A stretch of DNA of 64,000 bases from Ligustrum vulgare (GCA_963555705.1 OY743172.1:26225446-26289445), one strand, 5' to 3'. Positions 37,345-48,939 are shown, counted from the stretch's first letter. The notes: generated by a model not told the origin, from the sequence alone. Made by a program: numbers and translations.

Positions 37345-38200
37345 TTATTCTTAAAAAAGAGCCAGACTCACCGAAAGATAAACAAAATGCAAAATGAAAA
37401 TTTTCAAAACCACACTTGAAGATTAGAAATAAAAAAAAAAAAGAGAGAGAGGGGGTTTTGCACATACAAAGGAAAAGAAATTTACCTTCAAAAGACGAGT
37501 GTTCGAGATTGTGCACCTAAAACGGGGGACACGCCAATGAAAGCTGTTGAACGGTAAGGAGGGTTTGCTATTACAGAAAACCCTTGAAGAGAAGATGCGA
37601 GAGTTGCGAGGAAGGAAAAAGCAATACAACTTTCTGCGAGAGTGTTACTACAAAATTTTTGAGAAAACGGTAAAGGGAAAACAATGAGGAGAAGAAGGCT
37701 TTATAGGGAACTCTATAAACCAAAACCCTTGGTTTGCGAGCCACATAATTAACACGGGTAACCAATGTCCCTTAGGGGATGGATTAATCAAGGCGCCAAC
37801 TGTCAAACGAAGGGAGAAAACCGTTCAATTACCATAGTGGGCACCACGCGCAGAGAGATGTCACCTATCATTCATTTCCTGCTCCTTGGGAACCGATATG
37901 AGTAGCCCCATTTATGTTAAATGCTCCGTCTAAAAGACATGTTGGTGTAATTCCAAATTTTCACTTGAAAAGTAGAACGTGAATAGAAGGTCGACTTTAC
38001 TTTCAATCCGAGCTCCCACTAAGGAATGTCATTCCGAGCTTTAAGCTTGCAGCGTCATACGATAATTCCCAGCCAATAGATGACAGAATAATAAAATATA
38101 AATATATATATTGGATATAATAGATAAACAAAGTTAGTGCCTCGAACATACAACAAATCCTATCCGCCCATGAATGACCACATCGAATTTGAGGGACTAG
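37249..38200 (+). repeat. gypsy 3' internal region (pair of 23818-24764)
   Basis: Untranslated stretch between the antisense module and LTR 3, ending GAGGGACTAG as a weak polypurine tract. It is nearly identical to 23818-24764. Confidence 0.88.
37699..37705 (-). promoter_or_regulatory. candidate TATA box for the antisense module
   Basis: Minus-strand TATAAAG lies about 350 bp upstream of the first antisense ATG at 37344. It is preserved in the duplicate region (near 24260). It would let the antisense module be transcribed independently of the LTR. Confidence 0.45.
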
Positions 38201-38416
38201 TGTTGAGATCGTACCCAAAATGCGGCACATTGGATCACCAGGGAAGGCCCAATGAGGGCCCAGTGGACTCTAGCCCATAGTTAAAGCCTAGAATATCACC
38301 TTGGGTCAACTGCCAATGACATGCCACGCCCCAAGTATCTTTATTAGACTTGAAGAGAGACATGCGCCGGCGATAGATTTTAAATATAAATTCAAAACCT
38401 ATCATTAAGGCTCATA
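38201..38416 (+). repeat. gypsy LTR 3, truncated inside the same nested insert
   Basis: Begins TGTTGAGATCGTACCC and matches LTRs 1 and 2 to 38316. It then shows the same nested insert as LTR 2 (TGACATGCC from 38317) at the same site, with GCCAA as the left target-site copy. Homology stops near 38416; the rest of the insert and LTR is gone. Confidence 0.88.
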
Positions 38417-38618
38417 AAAATATGGTGTGGCACAAATTTTTTATAAATTTCAGGTGTTAATTAGTTTAATTAAATAATTAATTAAACAGAATTAAATTAA
38501 TATATAATTATGTTTAAACTACAAACAAACACCCTGAATCAACCTAAACCTACTCTCTCTATCGTGAAGTCTAAACCACCCATAATCTCTCCCATCTCTA
38601 CACATCTCTCTCTCTACA

Positions 38619-38658
<40 letters not shown>

Positions 38659-39160
38659 GTGATACATAGGCGGCGACGAAACCAGGGAGGTGCGAGAGCA
38701 CAGTGACAACAGGTGTGCACTGGGTGCCTACTGCTGTCGCACGAGCGGCGGCGCATGCACGCAGCCCTGCACCGTCGGGCACAGCGACGTGCTCTCATTT
38801 TATCGTTTGTGTGATAGTGGTGGTGGACCGGTAGTGGATCTTCAATGAAACGGAAGATTATAAATTCTTTGACATGAGTGATGAGGCACTGAGATCACTT
38901 TTGTGTCCGATTTGGGTTCAGATGAAGAGGAAGGTTTTTGTAGTGATGAAGTTAAACTTCTGTGATTGTGTTTCGTCGTGGTGGTAGTGAAGGTGATGGT
39001 GGAGGTTGTGGTGGTGGTGGCCATCGGCGGTGGAGGCAGCAGTGTGACGACGATATTGTAGGAAAGTGATCAGTTTTGGGGTTGGGGGTCGCCGATTCTG
39101 TTGCTGTTGGGGTTGGAGGTGGGTGAGGGTTGAGGCTGGGGGCAGGGTGGGGTTAGGGTT
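38417..39160. other. AT-rich then GC-rich stretch with (CT)n, no gene
   Basis: Contains a (CT)n tract at about 38620-38658 and GGTGGT-rich sequence near 38980-39130. Frames that cross the CT tract are repeat artefacts. Confidence 0.6.
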
Positions 39161-40720
39161 AGGTGTCTTGAATAGTGATTATGACTAATTATAGGTAATC
39201 GTGATCAATTGTAAGATAAATGTGACCAAAATATTGACTAACTGTGACTTTGTGCAACTTGTGTTAAGTGTTGGATGTGACCAAAAAAATGCGTAAATTG
39301 TGATCAGTAAATAAATAATATGTGAATAATTATAGATGATTATGACCAATTATTAAGTAACCGTGACAAAGAATATTGACTAACTGTTGCCAAGAAATGA
39401 GTAAATTGTGATCAATAAATAAATAATATATGATCAATTATGGATGATGATGATCATTTATATTAGAGATTGTGACCAACTGTGACTTTGTGTGCCCAAT
39501 GGACGAGGACGAGATGTGACATACAATTGTGTCAAATATGATTATGTGTGACCGATTGTGACTTTGTATGAGCGAACTGTGACCTTATGTGAGTTTATGT
39601 GATCGAACTATGACCTTGTGTGACCGAATCGTGACCATGTGTAACTAATTGTGACTCTGCAGGTGAGGTGAGGTGAGGTGGGGGTGGGGTGGGTGAATTT
39701 TGCAACTAAATTTGTAGTTGTAATCGAACTGTGACTTTAAGTGACCAACTGTGACTTTGCAGGTGAGATGAGATGGGGTGAGGTGGTGGGTTGGGGTGAG
39801 GGAAATTTGCGATCAAATTTATAATTGTTATTGAAATGTGACAGTTTGATCAACCGTGACTTTGTGGTTGGGGGTGAGTGGGGTGGGGTGGGAGCAGGAT
39901 GGAATTTGAGATAAATTTTTAATTATGACCGAACTGTGATTTCGTGTGACCAACCGTGACTTTTGCTCATGGCATGGGATGGGATGGGGTGGGTGGGTGA
40001 CGAAGTGAGGACAGTTGTGAAATTTGTGACTTTTGGGGGTGGGGTGGGCAACTAAATTTGTAATCATGACTAAATTATGATATTGTATGACCAACTGTGA
40101 TTTTGTGTGACCAGCTATGACTTTGCATGTGGGGTGAGGTGGGTTGGGTGAATTTTGCAACTAAATTTATAATTGTTACCAAATTGTGATTTTGTGTGAC
40201 AAATTGCGACCTAACTATAACCTCGTTTGACCAAACTACTAGTTTGTGCGACCAATTGTGACTTTGCTGAGTAGGGCTGGCGGGGTGGGTGGCATATTGA
40301 AATTTGTCGCTAAATTTGTAATTTTGACTTGACTATTACTTTGTGTGACCAATTGTGACTTTCGGTAGGGTGGGTGACTAAATTTGTAATTACGATCAAA
40401 ATGTGACTTTGTGGGGGTGGGGAGGGGTGGGGGTGGGGGTGGGATGAATTGAGGTTGCAGTGAAATTTGTGACTTTATAATTGTGACTTTGTGTGACCAA
40501 TTGTGACTTTGTGGCCGGGGGTGAGGGCAGGTGGGTAGGGTGGAGTGAATTTTGTGACTAAATTTGTAATTTTTACCAAAATGTGACTTGTGACTTTGTG
40601 GCGTGGGTTGAGGTGGGCGGGTTAGGATTGGGATTAGGGTGAAATTTGTAATTAAATTTGCAATTGAGATTTTGTGTGATCAATTGTCACTTTGTAGGTG
40701 AGGTGGTAGGGTAGGGCGGG
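39160..40720 (+). repeat. degenerate GTGACCAATTGTGACTTTG minisatellite
   Basis: Dozens of diverged units built from TGTGAC, GACCAA[TC]TGTGACTTTG and GGGTGGGGTG with AACTAAATTTGTAATT spacers. Spacing is about 30-130 bp. It is strongly strand-biased (G/T-rich on plus). A (GA)n tract closes it at 40728-40753. No coding frame is believable. Confidence 0.8.
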
Positions 40721-41049
40721 AAAACATCGAGAGAGAGAGAGAGAGAGAGAGAAAATTCATTTTCGTGGGGTGGGTGGTTTAGGGTGGTTGAAAATTGGAG
40801 AGAGAAAAGTGTGTTGTTAAAAAGTGATTTGGGAAATTGTGTAGTTTATAAACCGATTTATAAACCAACAAAAGTACATTTACCAAACACAGGCAGTATT
40901 ATATTAGATTTAATATAATATATAATAGATAATTATGTTTATATTATATACAATATTATATTTATTTTTAATTATTAAACACTTGATTTTTGAAAAAAAA
41001 AAAACGTTAAGTTTGTTAGTTTTAGAAAATGAAACTTAAAGTGTTGTAG

Positions 41050-41244
41050 TTATATATTTTTCTCTTCTTTTATTTGGGTTTTAAATTCTTGTGTATCTTG
41101 TATGGTATACATCATTGGTTTAACTCTTATATTAACATTTTCTGTTAATTCTATTTTAGCTCTAAGATGATATGATTTCCAAAATGATAATGGATTTTCT
41201 CCATAAACTTTTTCTAATTTTTCTATGATTTTCTCTATACTCAT
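41050..41244 (-). pseudogene. EPRV-B RT N-terminal fragment
   Basis: About 60 codons matching the RT lead-in of copy A (IIEKLEKVYGENPLSFWK, then DTQEFKTQIKE). It then ends at the copy B boundary, so the palm and YVDD are absent. Confidence 0.7.
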
Positions 41245-41413
41245 TTCTATTCTTTTTTTAAGACTTTTTTATATCTTATGTTTTTATTTTTTATTTCATT
41301 TTGTATAATTAATTTTTTCTCCCATTTATCACAGCGCTGGGCTGTCTGAACTTTATAAGGTCTAAATTCTCTTAATATTTTTAATATATGTGTACAAAGT
41401 GTTTATAACATTA

Positions 41414-42060
41414 TCATATAATTTTTTTTTTAGAATATTGAAATTGTTGAATAAAGTAATTTCCTAATAATATATCACATTCTAGTTTATCATAACTATA
41501 TATTTTGTTTATTACTACTTGCTTACTTCCAAGTATTATATCGACTTTATCAGTACTATTAATTATATGGGTACTTTCTTCTGTAACTCCTGTTATTTTT
41601 ATCTTATTAGTATTCCATAATTTGATTAAAAAACTTTTAAATATTGATATATCACCTTTGGTATTAATTAATGTACAGGTTTTTATATTTGTTTCAACAA
41701 TAGTAACTTGTATATATACAGCTAAAGGAAAGCTTATCTGATTATTCATTCAACTTTTTTGTATAATATTGTTTGGCTATTATGAGTTATATATAATCCT
41801 TATCACTTTATACTGTAATCTTCCAATACATTTAAGAAATTCATCCTAATAGTATATGAGGTCATATGTCCATACTATGTAATACGACACTAAAAGGTTA
41901 AGTCCTCCTATTTTTATTGGTACCTTAACTTCTAATTCTGTAGTATGTAGTTATCCGTCAAAATTGATATATCTATATGGTTTAGTATTATGGGTTATTA
42001 ATCATTTGTTTTTATTTGAGGTTTTATGACATTCACTAGCTCATGTGTCTATTAATATGT
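41414..42060 (-). pseudogene. EPRV-B tandem retropepsin-like domains
   Basis: The first domain has the I-L-I-D-T-x-A-S active site near 42041-42055, with the glycine codon changed to TGA. The second (41414-41749) has C-T-L-I-N-T-K-G at the equivalent place and CDILLGNYFIQQF downstream. Copy A shows the same two-block order. Both active sites are degenerate here. Confidence 0.6.
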
Positions 42061-42353
42061 CTGATCCTTTTTATATGATATTTTCCATTGAAGTATTCTC
42101 CTTCTATTTTCATAATATTTACAACATTTTTATGAAGTTTTATTTCTCTTGCACTACTAGTCACTCATAATTGTCTCCTATTAGGTAGATTTAATTTCTT
42201 GATCTTCTGATTAACCTTCCATCTTCAAATGTTATTCTATTATAAGGATATTCTTCTTCTCTTAATTCTATGATCTCGGGTTTATTTTTTGTTATACAAA
42301 GTTCATAATTTTATAAAATTAAGTTTATCTATTTGTTTGGTTCTACAATTTTA

Positions 42354-42707
42354 CTAATATCTTTGCATTCTTTTATGAACTTTAATATATGATTTTTTAG
42401 AATAAATATTTTCATAAGTAGAATTAGTAAATGTATATAATGCTCTATATTCTATAGTCATAATTCGATCTCCCGGTTGCATTATGTTATCCCTATGTAA
42501 TTTGAAATGTAGTTCTAAAACTTCATTAAAGTTTTTATCTTTCAGTGAGACACAATATTTTAGGTAACATGTAAATATTAGTTTTTTATATGCAATGTTT
42601 CCTTCTATAGTCCCTAGATGTTTGTCTTTCAAATTTATTATTTTTTCATCATGTAGACTTACAGTCAAAGGTGAATCTCTTCCTTTTCTGAATAAGGATT
42701 TAAACAT
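42354..42707 (-). pseudogene. EPRV-B movement protein (30K superfamily), partial
   Basis: 117 codons in one frame. The 30K-type core is recognisable: PLTVSLHDEKI, then GTIEGNIAYKKLIFTCY, then MQPGDRIMTIEYRALYTFTNS. Such proteins enlarge plasmodesmata for cell-to-cell spread (family knowledge). Flanking frames are closed by stops, so both ends are lost. The start at 42707 may be internal. Confidence 0.75.
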
Positions 42708-43204
42708 TATTTGTATTCCTGCAAGATATACATATTGAATCTTTTCACTTTATTTTTTGTTAATTTTTGTTAATATTTCTGTAACTGCATTTTTTGTTAA
42801 AAAATTTAATTTATGTGTTCCTTGAGTTGTTATAACATCTATTGTTTTTTCAATTTTCTGATATTCGTTTATTGTTATCATTTATCTTCTCCATATTTAG
42901 TCTAAAATTTCCCCTTTTCCGACTTTTAAATCTAAGGATAATTTTTGTATTTTCTTAAATTTATTATTATCAAATGTTACTTTTATTTCATAACCATCTA
43001 TTCCTTCATATTCTTGTATATTTATGTTATTATTATTTTTTATCTCTTTTATTTCTCTATTCGGATTCTGATTCATTGCTTTTTAAATCTGTTTCACTTA
43101 TGTAAAGTTCTTGATCATAATATTTCCAGTATCAGATATTTCACTTAGTTCACTTGCTATTTGTAAATATTTTTTTTTGGTAATATTTTAACTTTTTTCT
43201 TGAT

Positions 43205-43252
43205 ACAATCAGGGCTTATACGTTCTATTTCTCCACAATTCTAGCATTTACA
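43205..43252 (-). pseudogene. EPRV-B coat-protein zinc knuckle, mutated
   Basis: Reads C-K-C-stop-N-C-G-E-I-E-R-I-S-P-D-C. Cysteines match the CX2CX4HX4C nucleocapsid knuckle, but the usual aromatic codon is TAG (43241-43243) and the His position is Arg (43220-43222). It lies just upstream of the movement protein in viral order. Confidence 0.7.
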
Positions 43253-43435
43253 TTGATTTTTATCCTTTTTATAAGGTTTACTTTTCTATTTTTTATTTGG
43301 ATTATATTTTCTTTTATAATACATTCTTCTAGGTTTTATATATTTTTTTCTAAAATTTCTGAAATTTTAAACTTCTTATTTTTATATTTTCTTAGGATTA
43401 CATCCACATTGTATCGGTTTTCCTAAATCTTTACA

Positions 43436-46422
43436 TGTAATACCGCTTTTTCAGGGTTACGAAATTCCACGTAACATGTATGTTGATCTTATTATAAATT
43501 ATAAATTTATAATTCTAATGTCTATAACTTGAATTATTTTGCAGTGGAAGAACTTGGACGCCGTCTCGATCAATGTACCAATTTGAAAATTTATAAATTG
43601 TTATGAGCAATTTTATGTGATTATTTGTCTTATTACTTAAGCATGCTATTTTCTATTTTATTGGGTTAAATTGAAAGTTGGGGGAAAGTTTGGTGGAAAT
43701 TGGAGGGTAAATAGAACTTATGGACTTGAGTAGACAGATGAGGAGACTTGATGGAGTAACTTGCAAATTCCAAAAAAGATTAAGATTTAATCCTGAACCT
43801 AACCTCAGACTCGTGTCTCACCTCACCTCCCTCACTTCCTCGCAATTGATCTCGCCTAGACTCTCATGCCTCTTCTCTGTAATGTCCGGCTGTTCGGATT
43901 CCTCCTCCTTGGCCACCTAACCGCCGTCGAGTCACCACCACGACACCACCACCTTACCTTGGTGTAAGCCCCCTCTTCTCCTTTCACACTGCGATCTCAC
44001 CCTGCGAACATGCACACACCTCGCGGTCACTGCCTCACATACGGGTTTCACACACATACACACACTCTCTGATTCACATACGTACACCAAAACACTAAAA
44101 TGGATATGGAATGTTATTATGTATGTGGCACATATGAAATTTCAGATTTTGGACTTGTTTAGATTTCGAATTTTAAGTTGTTTATTTGAGATGTTGGAGA
44201 TGTGTGTGTTTGTGTATAATTTTGTAGCTTGGTTAACTATTTGGTTAATGTTTGAATTATAATGATAATTTTTCAGATTTAGGAAAAAAAAAATACTTTT
44301 TTTAATTAGTTTAATGGAGTTTCTGTTATTTTGGGTAGATTTGAAAATTTCGAATTTATGAGATTAGTTAACGTTTTAAGTTTAACCTTTGGATAGGAAT
44401 TTGTAATTTTCATATTTAAAAGTTTATTTGGAACTTTAAGTTAGAATTTCAGATTTTGAAATTTATTCATTCAAGTTATTTTAATTGATTTTAGTTTAAA
44501 TTGAGACCTTAATTATAATCTTACATTCTTATGCATTTTAAGGATTTAAAATGTAACGTTTTGGGAATTGGAAGTATGAAAGACTGTTTAATTGGTTTTA
44601 TGTGCTCTAGTCTTAATATAAGGTCACATTGGGTTAAATTGAAGTTTTTAACTTTAGATAGGAGGTTATATTTATTGATGTCTGTGAATATTTCATATTT
44701 GATGGGATTATGAATTAGTTAATTTTTTGGTAATGGCTGAGTTATAATATGAAAATTGGGTTCATAAATTATTTGCAGATTTCAAATTTTAGCAATGTTA
44801 AATTTAATGTTGATCCATAATGGTAAATCTTCAGTTTTACAACCATATTTCCGAAATTTTTATTATGAATGATTAGAATTTTAATTGAGAAATTTTGTGA
44901 AGTTTGGTAATAAAATTTTGAATTTTAGTTTGAACTAAATGATGAGTAAAGCTTTTTATTTTGTATTGAATTGATTGTTCGTTTCTAATATGGTGTTAAA
45001 TGTGTTAGACATGGCTTAAGGTTCCATTTGGTTTGAATTGTATATTAAATTGAAGTTTTAACCTTGGTTAGGAGTTTAAATTGTGTTTTCGAACTAAAGG
45101 TTGTATGAATGGAAGGAAATAATTAGGAGAATTGGTACATTGACGTCACGGGCATCTAAGACTCTCCCACTAGCAAATCAAGATAACGGCAAATACTAAG
45201 GATGTCAAGTAAGTAAACTTTCCCTATTTTTATAGAAGTTGAATGTAAATGTGAAATGTGTAAATGACTGTCTTGCAACTTACGTGCTTTGATGAATTTC
45301 GTTTACTTTATGAAAGTATATGTTATTAAGAAGAATGTTCAAGCATGCACGTTATCATGTCATTGCATCATCAAGCATGTATTGGCATCGAGATTGGGAA
45401 GTCAAATATTTTTAAATGAAAGAAATGTGTTAATGTGCAAGTTTGTTCAAAAGTTATGTATCCCAAGTTTTTAAGAAAGAATGAGTGTACTTCTAAGTCA
45501 TGAAAGAAGTGAGTGGGAAATGGGGAGCAGGGGGACCGGCGTACCAGAATTAAGTCGCCTTGCGACGGAATGTTCGACCGCTTTGTGGTGAATTGTTAAA
45601 CCGCTATGCGGTGGGAAAGTGAATGTTAAACCGCTTTGCAATAGAAATGTGGATATTAATCTGGTTCCAAATAAGAATTGCCCACTGCTCTCTGATTGAC
45701 TAGAAGGTACACCAAGTGAGCTCACGATGGAAATGTTAAGTGAAAGTTTGAAATGTTTGAAAGTTCTGGAAAGTAAACTAAATGGGGATACATATTTTGA
45801 ATTTTAAAGAATTTCATAACATAAGCATGCATCACTTGCACGAAGTTTGCTTACTGAGCTTTAGCTCACCCTAATCCCTCCCCAATATTTCAGGTGATGA
45901 AAGTTAGATGATCTGAGGATGGAGCATTTGGTGGAAGACTCACACAGTACCACGATTTATCATTTTAGATAAAGTTTGAATTGGAATTTCATAAATATTT
46001 TAGTTATTTTTATTAGTTCATTCTTTTAATTGTTCATTGGATTTAGTTTTTAATAAGTCATTTATCTCTTTAGTAGTTTATCAATCCTCCATTTAGTTAA
46101 ATGGAGCTTATGGTTTAAATTTATTTATGTTGAGGAGTTTGAGATTTATTTTGAATTATTATAGAAGGTTTGATGTGGAATGAGTTGTGTTTGATGATTT
46201 AAATTATTATGAGATCCCTCTACAGGTTGGTTAAGTCCAATTTATAGAGGAGATTCTGCCGAAATTTTTGTAGAATTTTATAATAGAAAAGTAAAAAATG
46301 TTGAGGTTTTAAATGTTTTGTTTACACATGCAAGTGAAGAAAATAAGTGTTTGAAATATTTTATTTCCGCATTTAAAGCGAAAGGAAGTTAACATTGAAG
46401 ATTTCAAACTTGGGGTGTTACA
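43436..46422 (+). mobile_element. chromovirus-type solo LTR in EPRV-B, 2,987 bp
   Basis: Begins TGTAATACCG and ends GGGGTGTTACA. A perfect 5-bp target-site duplication TTACA flanks it at 43431-43435 and 46423-46427. It includes a CTTACTGAGCTTTAGCTCACC block near 45851 and a short tandem array of [AG]CCGC[TA][TA]TG[CT]GGTG words at 45550-45650. No internal region remains, so it is the product of LTR-LTR recombination. It is related to the nested insert at 24881-27045. Confidence 0.85.
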
Positions 46423-46499
46423 TTACACATATTCTAGTCAATTTTCCTGATTTTTTCAATAATTGTATTTGCTGACATATATATGCTAATCTTTCGAAT

Positions 46500-48020
46500 T
46501 AAAATTTTATTCTTGATCCTAGTGTCCTAGGAATTCCCGGGTTATCTCTAGCAAATAGTTCAAATTATATCTCAAAATATTTTTCCCACGAACCTGGTAA
46601 TTAATTATAATACATGTCTTTGTATATTTCTTGATTTTCTTTATAATATAAATGGACATAATAATATTCTTTAAATCACATGTATATTCTTTTATTTTAC
46701 ACATATTACATATTGTTAAATTTATCAATCTGACTCTAACATCATCTTTTTCTCTTACTATCGTCTTTCAGTATTACATATCCAATTTTCTCTTATGAAT
46801 TCATCTGAAATATATTATGTTAACCTTTCTATACGTCCTCTATCTGATTTTATTATTTTCGTTTGAATATGTCTTATTAAATTTTTTGTATCATTGCCAA
46901 TTCCTTTCCACTAATTTCTGACATTTCCTTCAAATGATGAAAATAGGAAGTCTATTCTTCTTTCAGTACTTTCCCATTTATCATCTTTATTATATAAAAA
47001 GAATAATATCATTGAGTTTGCCCCAAGTTAATAAGACTTTTTTTGTGTCTATTTTACAATCTAAGTCCAATTTTGTTCCTCCATGATTTATAGGTATCTT
47101 CGTATTTATTTTCTTTAGGTGGTTGTCTATTGTCTATGTGGTTTTCTATACAAAGATGTATAACTTTTATCTGGATCTGGTAATTTGAAAGTTCCTATTG
47201 GAGCTGGATTATGTGATCATCCAGTGTTCATTAAAACTTGATATTCATTTAAATTTTCAAGGTTTAATTGATCAAAATTTTCTATAAGTAAGTCTAATTC
47301 TTCATCCATCTTTATTTTGTTTTTCTTCAGCTCTAAGTTTTCCTAATGTTTTTTCTATGGATTTTTGTAATTATAATTCTTTTATAATATTTTTGATAAT
47401 ATGTTTTTTTTTTCTTCTAAATTCATCATCCATACTTCCAGATTCTATTACAATTTTCTCTTGTTCAAAACGCTTCTTTCCTATTCTAACCATTTCTTTT
47501 TCTATAAGTTTTTTGTCGATTTTCTTATCTTTTTTTTATTATTATTTTCTTTTAACTCTCTAATTTCAAGTTTTAATGTATTTATGTCATTTTTTGCTTC
47601 TTTTAATTCATTTTTAACTTATTGGATATCACTTATTAATGATTTTATTAATAATTTTAGTTATTCAAAACATTCACTTATTGACATTTTATGCTCTTGG
47701 TTTAGTGGTTTGTGATTTTTGTATCTTAAATAGTCTATTATACATATCATCTATCTTTATTTCTATTTTCATGATTCTTTCATTATTTATTTTTTCACTT
47801 AATTTTTCTACAATTATTCCTATTATATCTTAATTAATTAATTTTCCTGATTTTCTTTAAAATTCTTTTAAAATCTCTTCGTCTATATTTTTAGTTTCTC
47901 TTATCATATCTTTTAATTCTTGAAATTGTATTGTTAGCTTATTTTGGATGTTATGTAATTTTTCTTTACTATTTTTATCTTGTATATTTAATTGTTGAAG
48001 CCCTTCAATAGCTATTTTAT
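46500..48020 (-). pseudogene. EPRV-B coat-protein region, decayed
   Basis: Lys/Asn/Glu-rich coiled-coil-like stretches (47.4-48.0 kb) are followed by a more conserved-looking block at about 46750-47330 (KWESTERRIDFLFSSFEGN, NLIRHIQTKI, SDEFIRENW), broken by many stops. Position upstream of the zinc knuckle and composition fit a caulimovirid capsid precursor. Assignment is by context. Confidence 0.5.
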
Positions 48021-48029
48021 CTTATACAT

Positions 48030-48430
48030 TTATATTTTTATATGCTTGTCATAAAAGACACTTATCCAATTTAACTGTATATTGAGAAATTCATCAGATT
48101 CTCTCCATGAGTTTAAGGGTTGAAACATAGATGTATTGACTCCTTTTATTTGATAAGATCCAACTGATAGTTTAATATTTTCTATTATTTGTTTCTCAAA
48201 TTTTATTTCTAGAAATTTTGTCATTAAATTCTTCTTTTGATATGCTCAATTTCTAATCTTAGTTCTATCTCATATTTTACTTTTTTACATATCATGATGT
48301 TATATTCACAAAATTCTTGATTTGATTTTAACATTCTTGTCCTATGACATACTTTGTAATATTTTGTATAATCTTTTATTTGTCCTGTTTTTCCATATAT
48401 CTCTTTTTTAGTTTTTTCTTTGTTTTCCAA
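48030..48430 (-). pseudogene. EPRV-B ORFs of unknown function, stop-start coupled
   Basis: Two frames, 48430-48224 and 48224-48030, meet at a TAATG overlap. The first is basic with Cys residues. The second contains SVGSYQIKGVNTSMFQPLNS and a WRESDEF segment. They may be one ancestral ORF split by a shift or two coupled cistrons. No family recognised. Confidence 0.4.
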
Positions 48431-48783
48431 AATTATGTATATTCTAGGTAATTGTTTTAAGATTATATTAAAATATTCGCTCTTTTTCTCTATTGATTTT
48501 AGTCTCAGGAATCATTTTCTTTTTATGTTTCTTTCTTCTACCATATGATCCATTAAACTTCTTCTCTGTTCCATTATTGAATCTAATTTTTCATTTGTTT
48601 ACATATCTAAATATTTAATTAGTTGAAGATATGCTCTATGATAATCCATATTCTTCTGTAATGTCTCTTTGTACTAATTCTCCTATGATGTCAATTTCTA
48701 TTAAATCTAATATTTCATTTATTATAAAAATCTTCATTTATTATATTGAAATTTATTAAATCATTTATATTTTTCTCATGTCT

Positions 48784-48936
48784 TCATTTAAATTTTAATT
48801 TCTTTAAAGTTCTTAAGATTTTTATTTTATAATTATCGGGTAATATTAATATGCGAGTAATTATAAACTCTAGTGTATGTATTCTGTATTTATTTTTATC
48901 TTTTATCATATAGTATTTATCCTTTGGATCTGCCAT
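48784..48936 (-). CDS. EPRV-B first ORF after the primer site, short
   Basis: Starts MADPKDKYY at the ATG beside the primer site and stops after 50 codons. Lys/Ile-rich. Sequence of the same character continues beyond the stop, so it may be the broken start of a longer ORF. Function unknown. Confidence 0.4.
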   Translation of the reverse strand: MADPKDKYYMIKDKNKYRIHTLEFIITRILILPDNYKIKILRTLKKLKFK

Positions 48937-48939
48937 ATG

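Larger units (their letters stand above)
27616..38200 (+). mobile_element. Tat-lineage Ty3/gypsy internal region
   Basis: Order: primer-binding site, gag, protease, RT, RNase H, second (archaeal-type) RNase H, integrase, antisense module, 3' untranslated region. RT-RNaseH-integrase order defines Ty3/gypsy. The extra RNase H and the antisense gene between integrase and 3' LTR are typical of the Tat lineage. All pol frames carry frameshifts or stops, so this copy is not autonomous. An array of about 70-bp repeats (CTTTGAAACATAAGTTTATTAACCC) fills 27720-27960, ahead of gag. Confidence 0.9.

Noticed and set aside
38519..38798. Minus frames with Arg-Glu runs
   Set aside because: The runs are the translated (CT)n microsatellite and its GC-rich flank, not a protein.
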